Shown: positions 7,660-15,114, numbered from the stretch's first letter. The stretch: DNA of 32,141 nucleotides from Actinomycetota bacterium (GCA_012271125.1 JAAXHB010000028.1:1-32141), one strand, 5' to 3'. Notes: generated from the letters alone by a model not told the origin. Made by a program: numbers and translations.

Positions 7660-9213
7660 ATGGCAAACAGCACGCCGAGCACGCCAACCAAGATGGCCCA
7701 GACCGCCAGCTCCAAGACCGCCAAAATCGCCGCCGTAGAACCTGGCTCACCCGCCGAGCGTGCCGGCCTCATCGCCGGCGAAGAAATCCTCACCGCTGAC
7801 GGCAAACCAGTCCGAGACGTCATCGCTTGGCAAGCCCTAATCGACCAAACCGAAGTCCCCCTCGAAATCACCACCAACGGCAAAACCCGCCAAGTCGAAG
7901 TCCGCCGCAACTGGGGCGAAACCTTCGGCGTAGAACTCGACACCGCAGTGTTCGACGGCGTCCAAACCTGCGACAACCACTGCGAGTTCTGCTTCATCCA
8001 CCAACTCCCTAAAGGCATGCGCCGCTCGCTCTACCTCAAAGACGACGACTACCGACTCTCATTCCTCTACGGCAACTTCACCACCCTCACCCGCTTCACT
8101 GAAATGGACTACGAACGTGTCCTCTCCGAAAACCTCTCACCCCTATACGTCTCCATCCACGCCACCGACCCCGACATCCGCGCCCAAATCCTCCAAAACC
8201 GCCGAGGCGCACTCTCGCTGCGATGGCTGCGCCTGCTACTCGATGCCGGCATCGAAATCCACGGCCAAGTCGTCGTCTGCCCCGGCGTCAACGACGGCAC
8301 CGTCTTGCAAGACACCCTCTGTGGCGTCCTCGACCGCTACCCCGAACTCGCCTCGCTGTGCGTAGTGCCTCTCGGCGTCTCGGACTACAACCGCCAAGCC
8401 CGCATGCGCCCCCACACCCCAGCCGAATCCGCCGCCGTGCTCGCCGAAGTCCACCGCTGGCAAGACCAATACCTCAACGTCTTAGGCCGCCGCCTCGTCT
8501 ACGCCGCCGACGAGTATTACTTACATTGCCAACAACTCTTCCCTGCTGCTGAAACTTACGAAGACGTAGACATGTGCGAAGACGGCATCGGCATGGCCCG
8601 CTCCTTCATTACCGAATTTCTTGGGGTGTCAGAGCGCGGTCACAACGAGGGGGACGTGGCGTCGGCCCATAGGACGACGCCCATCAACAACAGCTCCGCG
8701 CCGCGTGCTGGTTTTTTCGCTTGGGTTGATGGTGCGCCCGCTGAGGGCTACCGCGCCCCCCGCAACGACGACACTCCAGTACAAATCAAACCATCAGCAG
8801 ATGCTCCTATCGGCATTCTCACCGGCGAACTCGGCGCCCAAGTCCTTAAGCCCCTTATCAACAACGACAACGGTGGCATGCCAGAGCGCGGACACAACGA
8901 GGGATCCGTGGCGTCGCACCATAGTGCGACGCCCATCAACAACGACAACAACAACATTCGGGTTATTCCCGTTAAGAACGACTTCTTCGGCGGCAACATT
9001 GGCGTAACCGGCCTAATGACCGGTGCCGACCTAACGACAACACTCAACAATCAGCCCGAAAACCACCGCTATCTACTGCCCGACGTCTGCCTAAGCCGAG
9101 GCAAGTTCCTAGACGGACTCACCCCAGCAGACCTGCCACGCCCAGTTGAAGTAGTCCCAACCCACGGCGCAGCCCTCCGCCAAGCAATAAGACCCCAAGC
9201 CCTAAAACAATGA
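7660..9213 (+). CDS. PDZ / radical-SAM / DUF512 iron-sulfur protein
   Basis: The 517-residue product begins with a PDZ-like segment (about 20-75, with Pro-Gly-Ser-Pro-Ala-Glu-Arg-Ala-Gly-Leu). It continues with a cluster motif Cys104-x3-Cys108-x2-Cys111 typical of radical SAM enzymes. It ends with a DUF512 domain containing Asn-Asp-Phe-Phe-Gly-Gly and Val-Thr-Gly-Leu-x-Thr-Gly. The family is widespread next to der in other bacteria, but its reaction is unknown to me. Its stop overlaps the der ATG (ATGA), so the two are translationally coupled. Two 62-bp hairpin repeats are inserted in frame at about residues 324-345 and 408-428, with Asn/Asp-rich runs beside them, in poorly conserved parts of DUF512. 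ATG 7693 is an alternative start. Confidence 0.85.
   Translation: MANSTPSTPTKMAQTASSKTAKIAAVEPGSPAERAGLIAGEEILTADGKPVRDVIAWQALIDQTEVPLEITTNGKTRQVEVRRNWGETFGVELDTAVFDGVQTCDNHCEFCFIHQLPKGMRRSLYLKDDDYRLSFLYGNFTTLTRFTEMDYERVLSENLSPLYVSIHATDPDIRAQILQNRRGALSLRWLRLLLDAGIEIHGQVVVCPGVNDGTVLQDTLCGVLDRYPELASLCVVPLGVSDYNRQARMRPHTPAESAAVLAEVHRWQDQYLNVLGRRLVYAADEYYLHCQQLFPAAETYEDVDMCEDGIGMARSFITEFLGVSERGHNEGDVASAHRTTPINNSSAPRAGFFAWVDGAPAEGYRAPRNDDTPVQIKPSADAPIGILTGELGAQVLKPLINNDNGGMPERGHNEGSVASHHSATPINNDNNNIRVIPVKNDFFGGNIGVTGLMTGADLTTTLNNQPENHRYLLPDVCLSRGKFLDGLTPADLPRPVEVVPTHGAALRQAIRPQALKQ
8630..8691 (+). repeat. In-frame hairpin repeat, copy A (in the DUF512 gene)
   Basis: This 62-bp element is similar to copy B. 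Its core hairpin is at 8658-8681: arms GGCGTCGGCC and GGACGACGCC around loop CATA, with 9 of 10 pairs formed (one G/A mismatch). The translated core is Val-Ala-Ser-Ala-His-Arg-Thr-Thr-Pro-Ile-Asn. Confidence 0.85.
8882..8943 (+). repeat. In-frame hairpin repeat, copy B (in the DUF512 gene)
   Basis: This 62-bp element has a perfect 10-bp stem at 8910-8933: arms GGCGTCGCAC and GTGCGACGCC around loop CATA. It has the same flanks as copy A (CAGAGCGCGG on the 5' side, CCCATCAACAAC on the 3' side) and the same reading frame. The core peptide is Val-Ala-Ser-His-His-Ser-Ala-Thr-Pro-Ile-Asn. Confidence 0.88.
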
Positions 9214-10556
9214 CCCTGCCCGTAGTCGCCGTTGTCGGACGTCCCAATGTTGGCAAGTCCACCCTTGTCAATCGCATTATTGGACGCCGCGAAGCCATCG
9301 TAGAAGAACGCCCCGGTGTAACCCGAGACCGCAAATCCGTAGCCGCCGAATGGCAAGGCAAGCAGTTCACACTCGTCGACACCGGCGGCTGGATGGCAGG
9401 CGGCACCGCCCTTGACACCAAAGTCGCCACCCAAGCCGAACTCGCCGCCCAAGGCGCCGACGCAGTGTTATTCGTCGTCGACGCCACCGTCGGCTTCACA
9501 CACGACGACCAAGAAGTCGCCCAAGTCCTCTACCCAATCGAAGCCCCAGTCATAGTCGTCGCCAACAAGGTCGACAATGCCAGTCAAGCCGACGCAATCT
9601 GGGAACTCCTCGGCCTCGGCCTCGGCGACCCCGTCGCCATCAGCGCCCTTCACGGCAAAGGAACCGGCGACCTCCTCGACCTACTCCTAGACAGTATTAA
9701 TGGCAGCGACGCCACGAGCGCCGCTGCCGCCACGAGCACCAGCACTAATGAGGGGTCAGTGGCGTCTCCCCATAGGGAGGCGCCCATCAGCACCGACTTC
9801 TCCGTCGCCCTCGTCGGACGCCCCAACGTCGGCAAATCCACCCTCTTCAACCGACTCATCGGCGAAGACCTCTCCATCGTCCACGACCAACCCGGCACCA
9901 CCAGAGACAGCGTCGACACCGTCGTCAACACCCAAGCCGGCACCATCAGATTCATCGACACCGCCGGCATGCGCCGCAAAGCCCGCATCGACTCTGGCAC
10001 CGAGTACTACTCCCTGGTGCGAGCCCTGCGCTCAGTCGACCAAGCCGACGTCTCCTTGCTAGTCATCGACTCAGCCATCGGCGTCACCCACCAAGACCAA
10101 CGCCTCGCCGAACGCATCGACGCCGCCGGCTCCCCAATCGTCGTCATCTGCAACAAATGGGACATCCTCACCACCGAAGCCAAAGAAAAAATCGCCGAAT
10201 CCCTCGAACACAAACTCAGCTTCATCGGCGGCGCACCCACCCTGCGCATGAGCGCCCTGCATGGCAAAAACGTCGACAAACTCTGGCCCGCCCTTCAAGA
10301 ATCCCTCACCGCCTACCGCACCCGCATACCCACCCGAGCCGTCAACGAAGCCATCCGCGCTGCCCAATCCGCCCAACCCGCCCCCGCCGGTGCTCGCATC
10401 CTCTACGCCACCCAGGGCGCAACCGACCCCCCCACATTCACCCTGTTCGTCAACCGAGACCTGCCCCGCACCTACCTGCGTTACATCGAAAACCAACTCC
10501 GCCACGCTTTCGACCTGACCGCCACCAGCATCAAGCTGCGAGTACGCCGCCGCTAG
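9210..10556 (+). CDS. der: GTPase Der (EngA), double-GTPase ribosome assembly factor
   Basis: The 448-residue product has two tandem G domains, each with a Gly-Arg-Pro-Asn-Val-Gly-Lys-Ser-Thr P-loop (about residues 10-18 and 203-211), Asp-Thr-Gly-Gly and Asp-Thr-Ala-Gly G3 motifs, and Asn-Lys-x-Asp G4 motifs. It ends in a KH-like domain (Leu-Arg-Tyr-Ile-Glu-Asn-Gln-Leu-Arg) and a basic tail. Der is needed for 50S subunit maturation. The start ATG lies within the stop of the DUF512 gene. The linker between the G domains (about 165-196), acidic and variable in the family, holds an Ala/Thr/Ser-rich piece and a third copy of the hairpin repeat (residues 178-195). Confidence 0.96.
   Translation: MTLPVVAVVGRPNVGKSTLVNRIIGRREAIVEERPGVTRDRKSVAAEWQGKQFTLVDTGGWMAGGTALDTKVATQAELAAQGADAVLFVVDATVGFTHDDQEVAQVLYPIEAPVIVVANKVDNASQADAIWELLGLGLGDPVAISALHGKGTGDLLDLLLDSINGSDATSAAAATSTSTNEGSVASPHREAPISTDFSVALVGRPNVGKSTLFNRLIGEDLSIVHDQPGTTRDSVDTVVNTQAGTIRFIDTAGMRRKARIDSGTEYYSLVRALRSVDQADVSLLVIDSAIGVTHQDQRLAERIDAAGSPIVVICNKWDILTTEAKEKIAESLEHKLSFIGGAPTLRMSALHGKNVDKLWPALQESLTAYRTRIPTRAVNEAIRAAQSAQPAPAGARILYATQGATDPPTFTLFVNRDLPRTYLRYIENQLRHAFDLTATSIKLRVRRR
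9741..9793 (+). repeat. In-frame hairpin repeat, copy C (in the der linker)
   Basis: This is a more diverged member whose core hairpin is at 9761-9784: arms GGCGTCTCCC and GGGAGGCGCC around loop CATA, ten pairs including one T/G wobble. It shares GAGGGG-N3-GTGGCG upstream and CGCCCATCA downstream with copies A and B, and the same frame (core Val-Ala-Ser-Pro-His-Arg-Glu-Ala-Pro-Ile-Ser). GACGCCAC, the reverse complement of its GTGGCGTC, lies about 50 bases upstream. Confidence 0.78.
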
Positions 10557-10572
10557 CGTTATTTTCGCGCCG

Positions 10573-11673
10573 ATGGTTTCAATAGTTCTCTACATCCTCG
10601 CTGCTCTCGCTGCGGCCGGTGCGGTCGTCTACCTGCGCGCCGCAGGACATCGCCGCGACCTCATGACCCTCATCGAAACCCGCTCAGCCGAAGCCGGCCA
10701 AGAAAAAGGCAACGCCTACTCACTCGCCATGGCCGCCTACCGCAAAGAAATGCACGCCGCAATCCTCTACATGATCCTCGTGCCGGTCATGGTCCTCGTC
10801 GGTGCCCTCAGCGACTCAACCTGGCGCCTGTTCTTCGTCGCTTTCACCATCCCAACAGGCCTATCCATATGGTGGTCACGCCTAGCGGTGTCCGAAGCCC
10901 GCATGGCCCGCAACCGCTACGAAGTCGAAAGCCGCTACCACCAAGCCCTCGAACAAAAAGACCTTGCCCCCAAAGCCTGGGCCGCCCGCCTAGCCCCCGA
11001 ACAAGTCCCCGACTTCACCGGTTTCGAAATCGGACGGGTTTACGAAGCCGGCTCAGGCCTCATGTCCGGCGACTTCTTTGACGTCCACCGCCTCAGTGAC
11101 ACCCGAGTCGCCGCCGTCATCGGCGACGTCGCCGGTCACAACATCGAATCCTCCCTCACCGCCTTCCAAGCCAAATACCTCCTGCGAGTCTTCTTACGCC
11201 AATTCCGAGACCCCGCCCAAGCCTTCGAAGAACTAAACGAACAGCTCGCCACCGGCGGCGACCGCCACGAAGAGTTCATCTCCGCCTGCGTGGTCGTATT
11301 CGACACCGAAGCCGGCACCCTGCGCTACGCATCCGCCGGCCACCCTGCAATCCTGCTATTCCAACAAGACGGCGTACAATCCCTGCGCTCCACCGGCCCG
11401 CTTTTAATGCTCGACCCCCACGGCACCTACTTCTCCAAAGAAATCCAAATGGAAACAGGCGACCTCGTCATCATGTACACCGACGGACTCTCCGAAGCCC
11501 GAGCCACCAGCGGCGGCACTATGTTCAGCGAATCCCGCATCATCAAATCAGTAGAACGTGAAATCAACGCCGCCCCCGACGTCTTATGCAAAATGCTCCT
11601 CGACGCTGCCAAAGACTTCGCCCGCGGCACCATCGAAGACGACACTGCCATCATGGCCGTTCGCCGCGACTAA
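10573..11673 (+). CDS. Membrane-anchored SpoIIE/RsbU-type PP2C phosphatase
   Basis: The 366-residue product opens with a transmembrane helix (about 2-22) and has further hydrophobic segments at about 62-100. A cytoplasmic SpoIIE-type PP2C domain follows from about 150. Metal-site motifs are present: Met-Ser-Gly-Asp-Phe-Phe-Asp-Val, Ile-Gly-Asp-Val-Ala-Gly-His, Ala-Ser-Ala-Gly-His-Pro, Tyr-Thr-Asp-Gly-Leu-Ser-Glu-Ala and a C-terminal Asp-Asp-Thr-Ala-Ile. Such enzymes dephosphorylate anti-sigma-factor antagonists or similar Ser/Thr phosphoproteins. No anti-sigma or antagonist gene is visible nearby, so the partner is unknown. The gene starts 16 bases after der and is probably co-transcribed with it. 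Confidence 0.88.
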   Translation: MVSIVLYILAALAAAGAVVYLRAAGHRRDLMTLIETRSAEAGQEKGNAYSLAMAAYRKEMHAAILYMILVPVMVLVGALSDSTWRLFFVAFTIPTGLSIWWSRLAVSEARMARNRYEVESRYHQALEQKDLAPKAWAARLAPEQVPDFTGFEIGRVYEAGSGLMSGDFFDVHRLSDTRVAAVIGDVAGHNIESSLTAFQAKYLLRVFLRQFRDPAQAFEELNEQLATGGDRHEEFISACVVVFDTEAGTLRYASAGHPAILLFQQDGVQSLRSTGPLLMLDPHGTYFSKEIQMETGDLVIMYTDGLSEARATSGGTMFSESRIIKSVEREINAAPDVLCKMLLDAAKDFARGTIEDDTAIMAVRRD

Positions 11674-11683
11674 CACCACATAG

Positions 11684-11893
11684 ATGCCTTGGTGTCAAAC
11701 TTGCGAGCAGTACCTAGCGCCGGCAACACTTAAAGAACTAGAGCGTTGTCCTGCTTGTGACAACGTCGTCGACAACCCAAAAGAAAAAACATCAACAGAG
11801 CGCATCCCCTGGCACTTCTGGGTATTGGTAGCAGCTGCGGTTATTTATTTAGGTTGGCGTGCCATTCAAGGGGTTGGACTTTTATTTTGGTGA
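11684..11893 (+). CDS. Small zinc-ribbon membrane protein
   Basis: The 69-residue product has an N-terminal zinc ribbon (Cys4-x-x-Cys7 and a second Cys-Pro-Ala-Cys at about 22-25), a short charged spacer, and one C-terminal transmembrane segment (about 43-67) rich in Trp, Val and Ala. It starts 10 bases after the phosphatase stop, so it likely belongs to the same transcript. Proteins of this layout are common in actinobacteria, and no function can be assigned from sequence. The paired cysteines and correct spacing argue for a real gene. Confidence 0.72.
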   Translation: MPWCQTCEQYLAPATLKELERCPACDNVVDNPKEKTSTERIPWHFWVLVAAAVIYLGWRAIQGVGLLFW

Positions 11894-11950
11894 CTACCTA
11901 AACGTCGGGCTGACTACCCTTGAGCGCACGGGCTGCGATGCAGTCTGTTA

Positions 11951-12025
11951 CGGGCTGTGGCGCAGCTTGGTTAGCGCGTCGGTCTGGGGGACCGAAGGTC
12001 GGGAGTTCAAATCTCCCCAGCCCGA
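11951..12025 (+). tRNA. tRNA-Pro (anticodon GGG)
   Basis: It folds fully: acceptor arms CGGGCTG and CAGCCCG, D-stem GCGC/GCGC, anticodon stem TCGGT/ACCGA with loop CTGGGGG (anticodon GGG), five-base variable loop, T-stem GGGAG/CTCCC with loop TTCAAAT, and discriminator A at 12025. The 3' CCA is not encoded. It reads Pro codons CCC/CCT. The next gene starts 6 bases after its 3' end. Confidence 0.97.
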
Positions 12026-12031
12026 CAAGCA

Positions 12032-12811
12032 ATGACGAAATATCCAGAGCCTGATTCGTATCTACCAACGTTCGAAACGGTCGAAGAAGAACGCACCCAC
12101 CGCAAACAACGCCTCGCAGCTGCTTACCGCATATTCGCACAACTCGGCTACGAAGACGGTGCCGTCGGCGCAGCCGGTCACATCACCGCACGCGACCCAG
12201 AGCACCCCGAAACCTTTTGGGTCAACCCCTGGGGCGTGAACTTCGCCAGCATCACCGCATCAAGCCTCGTTCGGGTCAACGAAGCCGGCGAAATCGTCGA
12301 AGGCGAAGCCTTCATGATCAACGGTGCCGCCTTCGCCATCCACTCACAACTCCACGCCGCCCGCCCAGACGTGATCGCCGCCGCCCACGCCCACTCCATG
12401 TACGGCAAAACATTCTCCACGCTCGGCCAGCACCTCCGCCCGCTAACCCAAGACGCCTGCGCCTTCTACCAAGACCACGAAATCTTCGACGGCTACAGCG
12501 GCGTCGTGGACGAACTCGACGAAGGCAAACGCATCGCCGCCACCCTCGGCGAACACAAGGCCGTCATCTTGAAAAACCATGGCCTCCTCACGGTCGGCAC
12601 CTCGGTCGACTCAGCCGCAGCAGCCTTCATCAGCATGGATCGAGCCTGCCGAACACAACTCCTGGCACAAGCTGCCGGCACACCCGACGACATCACCGCT
12701 GACGTGGCTCGCGACACCGCGGAACTGGTCGGCTCTCAGCTAGCCATGTGGTTCACCTTCCAACCCCTATATGACCAGATCGTCAAAGAACAACCCGACC
12801 TACTTACCTAA
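12032..12811 (+). CDS. Class II aldolase/adducin-family protein
   Basis: The 259-residue product has the class II aldolase fold. Zinc-ligand candidates are the His pair in Ala-His-Ala-His-Ser-Met-Tyr (about 113-116) and the His of Lys-Asn-His-Gly-Leu-Leu-Thr-Val-Gly (about 183). A Gly-Ala-Ala-Gly-His-Ile-Thr-Ala-Arg segment near 47-55 fits the substrate phosphate/carbonyl site region. Known members include L-fuculose-phosphate aldolase and decarboxylases, but the substrate cannot be told from sequence. The ATG at 12032 is only 6 bases after tRNA-Pro, with no separate leader and no clear Shine-Dalgarno outside the tRNA. The gene is convergent with selD (24-base gap). Confidence 0.85.
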   Translation: MTKYPEPDSYLPTFETVEEERTHRKQRLAAAYRIFAQLGYEDGAVGAAGHITARDPEHPETFWVNPWGVNFASITASSLVRVNEAGEIVEGEAFMINGAAFAIHSQLHAARPDVIAAAHAHSMYGKTFSTLGQHLRPLTQDACAFYQDHEIFDGYSGVVDELDEGKRIAATLGEHKAVILKNHGLLTVGTSVDSAAAAFISMDRACRTQLLAQAAGTPDDITADVARDTAELVGSQLAMWFTFQPLYDQIVKEQPDLLT

Positions 12812-12835
12812 TAACGACAACACCTGCTGCGCCGG

Positions 12836-13864
12836 CTAACTCACCCGAATCTTTCCGGTTCCATCGACGACAACACCGACGACAGCCACATGATGACCTG
12901 ACTCAGACAACTCAGCAACAACAGCCTGAGCCGGCCCTTCCCCGACGACGCCTAACAGCAGCCCACCTGAGGTCTGCGCATCAGCCATAAGCGTCAAGGT
13001 TTCCTCGTCCACCCCATCACCAACATCTAAGTGCTCCCGCACCCACTCCAAATTGCGCTGCGTCCCCCCAGGCACATGCCCAAGCAGCTCCCGCACCCCA
13101 TCCAAAACCGGCACCGACCCCGCGTCAATCACCAAATCCACCCCCGACTCCTGAGCCATACGCAACCCATGCCCCAACAACCCAAAACCGGTCACATCCG
13201 TCGCCGCGGTCGCACCATGACGCAACCCCGAAGCCGCCGCCGCAGCATTCGTTCGCATCATCTCAAAACAAGCCGCCTCCACCACATCATCACCAGCAGC
13301 CCCTGCCTTAATCGCAGTAGCCACAATCCCCATCCCCAACGGTTTCGTCAACACCAGATGATCTCCAGCCCGCAGCCCCGCGTTTGTCAATATTCGATTC
13401 GGATGCACCTCACCCAAAACCGCCATCCCGTACTTCGGCTCAGGATCATCCACGCTGTGCCCGCCACCTATAACAAAGTCACATTCACCAGCAATGTCAG
13501 AACCCCCAGCCAACACCTCGCTCAAAATGTCGCTCGACAGCTCTGCCGCATTCCACGCCACAAGGTTGAGCGCCATCAGCGGACGCGCCCCCATCGCATA
13601 CACATCAGACACCGCATTGGCAGCAGCTATCCGCCCCCAAGTGCGAGCATCATCAACAACGGGCGTGATGAAATCAGCCGTCAAAACCAGGGCGCGCTCA
13701 GGCTCAAGCACCCACACAGCGGCGTCATCGCCGGTGGCGGTGCCCACAACCAGTTCGGAGGCTTCAATTTGAGTGAGGCTGCGCACAACTTGCGCTAACT
13801 CGCTAGGAGCGAGCTTGCAACCTCAACCAGCGCCGTGACTGAACTCAGTTAACCGCTTCGCCAT
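12836..13864 (-). CDS. selD: Selenide, water dikinase (selenophosphate synthase) with UGA-encoded selenocysteine
   Basis: SelD makes selenophosphate from selenide and ATP for selenocysteine and selenouridine synthesis. Read from ATG 13864, the frame gives Leu-Thr-Glu-Phe-Ser-His-Gly-Ala-Gly, then TGA at 13825-13823 (codon 14), then Gly-Cys-Lys-Leu-Ala-Pro. This is the catalytic loop of SelD, in which the TGA replaces the Cys/Sec residue. Downstream, the Gly-Asp-Asp-Ala-Ala-Val ATP site, Thr-Ala-Asp-Phe-Ile-Thr-Pro, and Ala-Thr-Asp-Val-Thr-Gly-Phe-Gly-Leu-Leu-Gly-His motifs are all intact. With readthrough the protein is 342 residues, a normal length (E. coli about 347). The site GGAGGTGA sits three bases before the ATG. 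A conventional caller would start at GTG 13786 and lose the active site. The genes selA, selB and selC are not in the window. Confidence 0.93.
13781..13815 (-). promoter_or_regulatory. Candidate bacterial SECIS region downstream of the selD UGA
   Basis: Two hairpins follow the UGA on the selD strand. The first is AGCTCGCT / AGCGAGTT with loop CCT (13815-13797). The second is GCGCA / TGCGC with loop AGTTG (13795-13781), whose loop starts 32 bases after the UGA and has a G at its second position. As I recall the bacterial SECIS consensus (loop 16-37 bases after UGA, G among the first two loop bases), the second hairpin fits better. SelB binding is inferred. Confidence 0.5.
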
Positions 13865-13867
13865 AGG

Positions 13868-13875
13868 TCACCTCC
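13868..13875 (-). promoter_or_regulatory. Strong Shine-Dalgarno site fixing the selD start
   Basis: GGAGGTGA on the minus strand lies three bases before ATG 13864. It is one of the best anti-16S matches in the window, and it supports the start that makes the TGA internal to the gene. Confidence 0.85.
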
Positions 13876-13962
13876 GTTTCTCAATTGCCTGTCCTTATCG
13901 TCCACTAAGCCTTCTGCCCGCGTCGATCTATGGCGCTATTTTGCCCCATTAGCGTCACCTAG

Positions 13963-15075
13963 GTGAGCAGCCCCCAACTCAACACTGCTGCCACTGAGCT
14001 ATTCGGCGTCCGCTATCCCATAGTGCAAACCGGCATGGGCTGGGTCGCCGGCCCCTCCCTAGTTGCTGCCACAGCCAACGCTGGCTGTCTCGGCATCCTC
14101 GCCTCAGCCACAATGACCATCGACGAACTACGCCAAGCCATCGCCGACATTCAACAACGAACCGACAAGCCCTTCGGCGTCAACATGCGTGCCGATAGCG
14201 CCGACCTCGGTGATCGCATCCAAGTTCTTATTGCTACCAATAACGACGACGACAACAACACCGACGACGACAACAACAATGCCAACACCGACAACAACCA
14301 GATACGCGTAGCTAGTTTCGCCGGCGCACCCGCAGCCGACGACATCAAACAACTCCAAGACGCCGGCATCGCAGTAATGCCAACAGTCGGCGCGGTGCGT
14401 CACGCAGAAAAAGTCGCCGAACTAGGCGTCGACGTCATCATGTGCCAAGGCTCCGAAGGCGGTGGCCACACCGGAGTCGTCCCCACATCGCTGCTATTAC
14501 CACAAGTCCTTAACGCTGTTGACGTGCCTGTCATCGCCGCCGGAGGCTTCACCGACGGACGCGGCCTCGCCGCAGCCCTTGCCTGGGGTGCCAGCGGCAT
14601 CGCCATGGGCACCCGCTTTTTACTGACCCAAGAATCCAAAGTTCCAGCCAACATTAAAACCGCCTACCTCAACTCCTCGGTCACAAACACAGTCGTCACA
14701 GACCGAATCGACGGCTCACCGCAGCGAGTCATCAAAACCAAACTCGTCGACACCCTCGAATCACGCAACCCTTTGCGCTGGCTCTTAACCCTCGTCCCAT
14801 TAACCCTCGTCAACGCCCTGCGTTTCAGAAAACTCATCGGAATGCCCACACGACAACTCCTGCGCGAAGCCCGCTCAATGAAACGCAACATGTCGCTGCA
14901 GCAAACCTTGATGGCACCAAACGCCGCCATGCTCACTCGTGCCAGCCTCGTCGAAGGCAACCACAGCGGAGTCCTACCCACCGGTCAATGCGTAGGACTC
15001 ATAGACGACCTCCCAACGTGTGAAGAGCTCGTGCAGCGCATAGTCACCGACGCTCAAGTCGCCCTCACCCGCTAA
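13963..15075 (+). CDS. Nitronate monooxygenase / FabK-like FMN oxidoreductase
   Basis: The 370-residue product is a TIM-barrel flavoprotein of the 2-nitropropane dioxygenase family. It has Tyr-Pro-Ile-Val-Gln-Thr-Gly-Met-Gly-Trp-Val near residue 20, Phe-Gly-Val-Asn-Met, Gln-Gly-Ser-Glu-Gly-Gly-Gly-His-Thr-Gly (FMN phosphate and catalytic His region), and Ile-Ala-Ala-Gly-Gly-Phe-Thr-Asp-Gly-Arg-Gly with Met-Gly-Thr-Arg-Phe. Family members oxidise nitronates or reduce enoyl-ACP; which applies here is unclear. Residues about 95-115 are an Asn/Asp run from an 18-bp tandem duplication, placed where relatives have a short loop before Val-Ala-Ser-Phe-Ala-Gly. The start is GTG 13963. It is divergent from selD. 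Confidence 0.85.
   Translation: MSSPQLNTAATELFGVRYPIVQTGMGWVAGPSLVAATANAGCLGILASATMTIDELRQAIADIQQRTDKPFGVNMRADSADLGDRIQVLIATNNDDDNNTDDDNNNANTDNNQIRVASFAGAPAADDIKQLQDAGIAVMPTVGAVRHAEKVAELGVDVIMCQGSEGGGHTGVVPTSLLLPQVLNAVDVPVIAAGGFTDGRGLAAALAWGASGIAMGTRFLLTQESKVPANIKTAYLNSSVTNTVVTDRIDGSPQRVIKTKLVDTLESRNPLRWLLTLVPLTLVNALRFRKLIGMPTRQLLREARSMKRNMSLQQTLMAPNAAMLTRASLVEGNHSGVLPTGQCVGLIDDLPTCEELVQRIVTDAQVALTR
14245..14280 (+). repeat. 18-bp x2 in-frame tandem duplication (Asp/Asn run)
   Basis: The unit GACGACGACAACAACA plus two bases occurs twice with one or two base differences at the unit end, followed by more AAC/GAC codons to about 14300. It inserts roughly 20 Asp/Asn residues in the flavoprotein. 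Confidence 0.88.
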
Positions 15076-15114
15076 CCACCCGTTCCCTGCTCAACGACAA
15101 CTATTTTCTGACTC

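Noticed and set aside
10071..10505. 144-codon Gly/Phe-rich frame opposite der
   Set aside because: Reverse shadow of biased codons in der, without a start signal or known domain.
13031..13798. 255-codon frame opposite selD
   Set aside because: Its composition is a shadow of selD codons and it matches no family; selD is certain.
13823..13825. TGA in selD as a simple nonsense mutation or frameshift
   Set aside because: It falls exactly on the known Cys/Sec catalytic position, with conserved residues on both sides, a strong ribosome site and a full-length downstream frame.
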